This document shows positions 32,107 through 33,691 of a stretch of 33,691 nt of DNA, one piece after another. How positions within the stretch are numbered: position 1 is the stretch's first letter; every line of letters begins with the position of its first letter. Below the pieces are notes generated by a model. It did not search any database, was not told the origin of the DNA, and worked only from the letters and a program-made list of their open reading frames with translations. The translations under genes were made by a program, and so were the position numbers. Source of the DNA: a bacterium. GTDB taxonomy: Bacteria > SZUA-79 > Acidulodesulfobacterales > Acidulodesulfobacteraceae. Where the stretch lies: assembly GCA_021813525.1 (NCBI GenBank), contig JAKAKK010000040.1, positions 1 to 33,691 on the forward strand, in the 5' to 3' direction.

Positions 32107-32134
32107 TAAACAATCTTATATCTTGCAATTATAC

Positions 32135-32211
32135 GGGGCTGTAGTTCAGACGGTTAGAACGCCGGCCTGTCACGCCGGAGGTCGCGGGTTCGATCCCCGT
32201 CGGCCCCGCCA
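32135..32211 (+). tRNA. tRNA-Asp (anticodon GUC)
   Basis: A 77-nt cloverleaf. The acceptor GGGGCTG pairs with CGGCCCC and GCCA ends the gene. The anticodon arm is GCCGGCCTGTCACGCCGG with GTC in the loop. The T arm is CGCGGGTTCGATCCCCG. It is the second gene of the tRNA cluster split by the element. Confidence 0.95.
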
Positions 32212-32257
32212 CTTTTTAAAATCCCTTATTTAAAAATTTCCACTTTTAATTAATTTT

Positions 32258-32266
32258 TGGTATAAT
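32258..32266 (+). promoter_or_regulatory. Extended -10 element before tRNA-Leu
   Basis: TGGTATAAT contains a TG one base before a consensus TATAAT (32261-32266). No convincing -35 is seen 17 bp upstream. It could drive tRNA-Leu and perhaps yebC-ruvC. Confidence 0.45.
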
Positions 32267-32309
32267 TATAAAATTTAAAAGGGATTAATTCATAATTTTT
32301 TCGAACTTT

Positions 32310-32394
32310 GCGAGAGTGGCGAAACTGGTATACGCACTGGACTTAGAATCCAGCGGAGCAATCCTTGGGGGTTCGAGTCCCCCCTTTCGCACCA
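32310..32394 (+). tRNA. tRNA-Leu (anticodon UAG)
   Basis: An 85-nt class II tRNA. The acceptor GCGAGAG pairs with CTTTCGC and ACCA is encoded. The anticodon stem CTGGA/TCCAG holds the loop CTTAGAA (anticodon TAG). A long variable arm (GCGGAGCAATCCTTG region) and the T arm GGGGGTTCGAGTCCCCC follow. It stands 34 bp before yebC. Confidence 0.94.
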
Positions 32395-32428
32395 CATATT
32401 TATTATTTTACTTTAGGAGGATTATTTT

Positions 32429-33163
32429 ATGTCCGGTCACAGCAAGTGGAGCACTATTAAAAGAAAAAAAGGCGCTTTAGACGCAAAAAGAGGCAGGATT
32501 TTTACCAATATCATACGCGAAATTATCACAAGCACCAGAATTGGCGGAAAAGATATTTCGTCTAATCCGCGTCTCAGGCTTGCCGTCGATGAAGCAAAAG
32601 CGGCGAATATGCCTAAGGAAAATATAGAAAGGGCAATTAAGAAAGGCGCCGGCGAACTCGAAGGCGAAACTTACGAAGAGATAATATATGAAGGATACGG
32701 ACCTGCAGGAGTAGCCCTCCTTATCGAAACACTAACGGATAACAGAAACAGGACGGTTTCGGAAGTAAGGCACGCTCTTTCGAGACACGGCGGAAGTCTC
32801 GGCGAATCGGGCTGCGTTATGTGGATGTTCAATAAAAAAGGCGTAATAGGATTCGATGCGGCATCCAATACCGAGGACGCTATAATGGAAATTGCCTTAG
32901 AGGCGGGAGCCGAAGACGTAAAAACCGAAGAAGACGAAATTTTAGTTTACAGCGACGTTAAAGATTTCGAGAGCGTAAAATCCGCTTTCGAGGCTAAAGG
33001 TACAAAGGAAAAATTTTCAGAAATTTCATATATTCCCCAGACAAATATCGAACTTAAAGGAAAAGAAGCCGACCAAATGGTAAGGCTCATGGACGCGCTC
33101 GAAGAAATCGAAGGAATTCAGAACGTTTACGCAAATTTCGACATACAGGAAGCCGAAAGTTAA
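32429..33163 (+). CDS. yebC: YebC/PmpR-family protein
   Basis: A 244-residue protein with the YebC opening MSGHSKWSTIKRKKGALDAKRGRIFT. The typical motifs follow: NIERAIKKGAGE, YEGYGPAGVALLIETLTDNRNRT, HGGSLGESGCVMWMFNKKG. The C-terminal domain is intact (LMDALEEIEGIQNVYANFDI). The family (TACO1 in mitochondria) was long described as transcription regulators; more recent work links some members to relief of ribosome stalling. A TAGGAGG ribosome site supports the start. It is followed by ruvC, a classical yebC-ruvC arrangement. Confidence 0.95.
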   Translation: MSGHSKWSTIKRKKGALDAKRGRIFTNIIREIITSTRIGGKDISSNPRLRLAVDEAKAANMPKENIERAIKKGAGELEGETYEEIIYEGYGPAGVALLIETLTDNRNRTVSEVRHALSRHGGSLGESGCVMWMFNKKGVIGFDAASNTEDAIMEIALEAGAEDVKTEEDEILVYSDVKDFESVKSAFEAKGTKEKFSEISYIPQTNIELKGKEADQMVRLMDALEEIEGIQNVYANFDIQEAES

Positions 33164-33221
33164 GCCGGCTATATATAAATATTTGCCTTGAACCGGAATT
33201 ATTTATGCAGGGTTTTGAGTT

Positions 33222-33691
33222 ATGGGCTATAGAATTTTAGGGGTTGACCCCGGGTCGAGATTGACCGGATGGGCTGTTTTAGATATCCCTTCTTTCGGCA
33301 AACCGTTCGAAATTATATCCTGCGGTTTGATAGATGCCGGGAAGAACAAGTTTCCTTCAAATCTAGGCAAAATTTACGATGAACTTAAGGAAGTCGCACT
33401 TCAATATCCGCCGGACTTTATGTCTTTAGAATCGGTCTTTTCGGGCGTAAATCCATCGTCTTTAATTAAACTGTCGCAGGCAAGAGGAGTTATATGCCTG
33501 CTCTCGTCGGCTTTGAACATAAAACTCAAAGAATATTCTCCGAGATTCGTTAAAAAAAGCATCTCCGGTTATGGAGATGCCGATAAAAGCCAGATGAAAG
33601 ATGCCCTGAAGCTTATTTGCGCCTCTAACGGCGCTAACGTAACGGAGTTTTTAAACCAAAATCTTGACGATAATATATCGGATGCGCTTTC
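33222..33691 (+). CDS. ruvC: Holliday-junction endonuclease RuvC (3' end cut by window)
   Basis: The first 156 codons of RuvC. The RNase H-fold active-site acids are visible: D9 (LGVDPGSRLTGWAV), E70 (MSLESVF) and the C-terminal pair near D151 and D154 (LDDNISDAL). The stretch EYSPRFVKKSISGYGDADKSQM matches the junction-binding region. RuvC resolves Holliday junctions together with RuvAB. Start ATG 33222 gives the normal N-terminus MGYRILGVDPG; the ribosome site is weak. The last residues and any ruvAB lie beyond the window. Confidence 0.93.
   Translation, partial: MGYRILGVDPGSRLTGWAVLDIPSFGKPFEIISCGLIDAGKNKFPSNLGKIYDELKEVALQYPPDFMSLESVFSGVNPSSLIKLSQARGVICLLSSALNIKLKEYSPRFVKKSISGYGDADKSQMKDALKLICASNGANVTEFLNQNLDDNISDAL

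Noticed and set aside
31982-32233. 83-codon open frame over attR and tRNA-Asp
   Set aside because: It runs through the att repeat and a certain tRNA gene; it is a chance frame.

Overview
The window looks like a chromosome segment of an AT-rich, anaerobic, Gram-negative bacterium, most likely of the sulfate-reducer-like (deltaproteobacterial, Desulfobacterota) sphere. The support is a TolC-type outer-membrane protein, a complete hdrCBA-flxDCBA electron-transfer operon, ordinary bacterial housekeeping genes and many E. coli-like promoter motifs. An uncultured acidophilic lineage of that group is plausible, but the sequence alone does not prove a taxon.

Left chromosomal part (1-15415). A 5'-terminal tolC-like gene on the minus strand lies divergent from rimO. 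Next is one long co-directional block, hdrC-hdrB-hdrA-flxD-flxC-flxB-flxA, behind a good promoter. It predicts a soluble flavin-based electron-bifurcating NADH/ferredoxin/disulfide oxidoreductase. A threonyl-tRNA synthetase of archaeal type (archaeal editing domain, no TGS domain) follows almost directly, then tig-clpP-clpX, an HU gene with its own promoter and terminator, and tRNA-Val(UAC).

Integrated element (15368-32040, about 16.6 kb). The last 48 nt of tRNA-Val plus two bases are repeated exactly (50 bp) at 31991-32040, giving attL and attR. A tyrosine integrase sits just inside attL. The cargo comprises a ribbon-helix-helix-like regulator, an excisionase-like HTH protein, a DUF3987 helicase-like protein, three F-type conjugation genes (traH, traU, traG) with two unknown envelope proteins between them, small unknown genes, a RepB-like primase, a second and very different tyrosine recombinase preceded by about 640 bp of hairpin-rich DNA, a secreted protein, and a DUF5678/retropepsin gene pair. 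No T4SS ATPase, coupling protein, pilin or canonical relaxase is present. The element is therefore not self-transmissible as seen. The gene set resembles the logic of SGI1-type mobilizable islands, which carry replacement mating-pore subunits and a tyrosine-recombinase-like mobilization protein and use a helper element's machinery. Iteron-like repeats occur at two internal places, and matching short repeats lie near both ends.

Right chromosomal part (32041-33691). The interrupted tRNA cluster continues with tRNA-Asp(GUC) and tRNA-Leu(UAG), followed by yebC and the start of ruvC. Before insertion the order would have been hup-tRNA-Val-tRNA-Asp-tRNA-Leu-yebC-ruvC.
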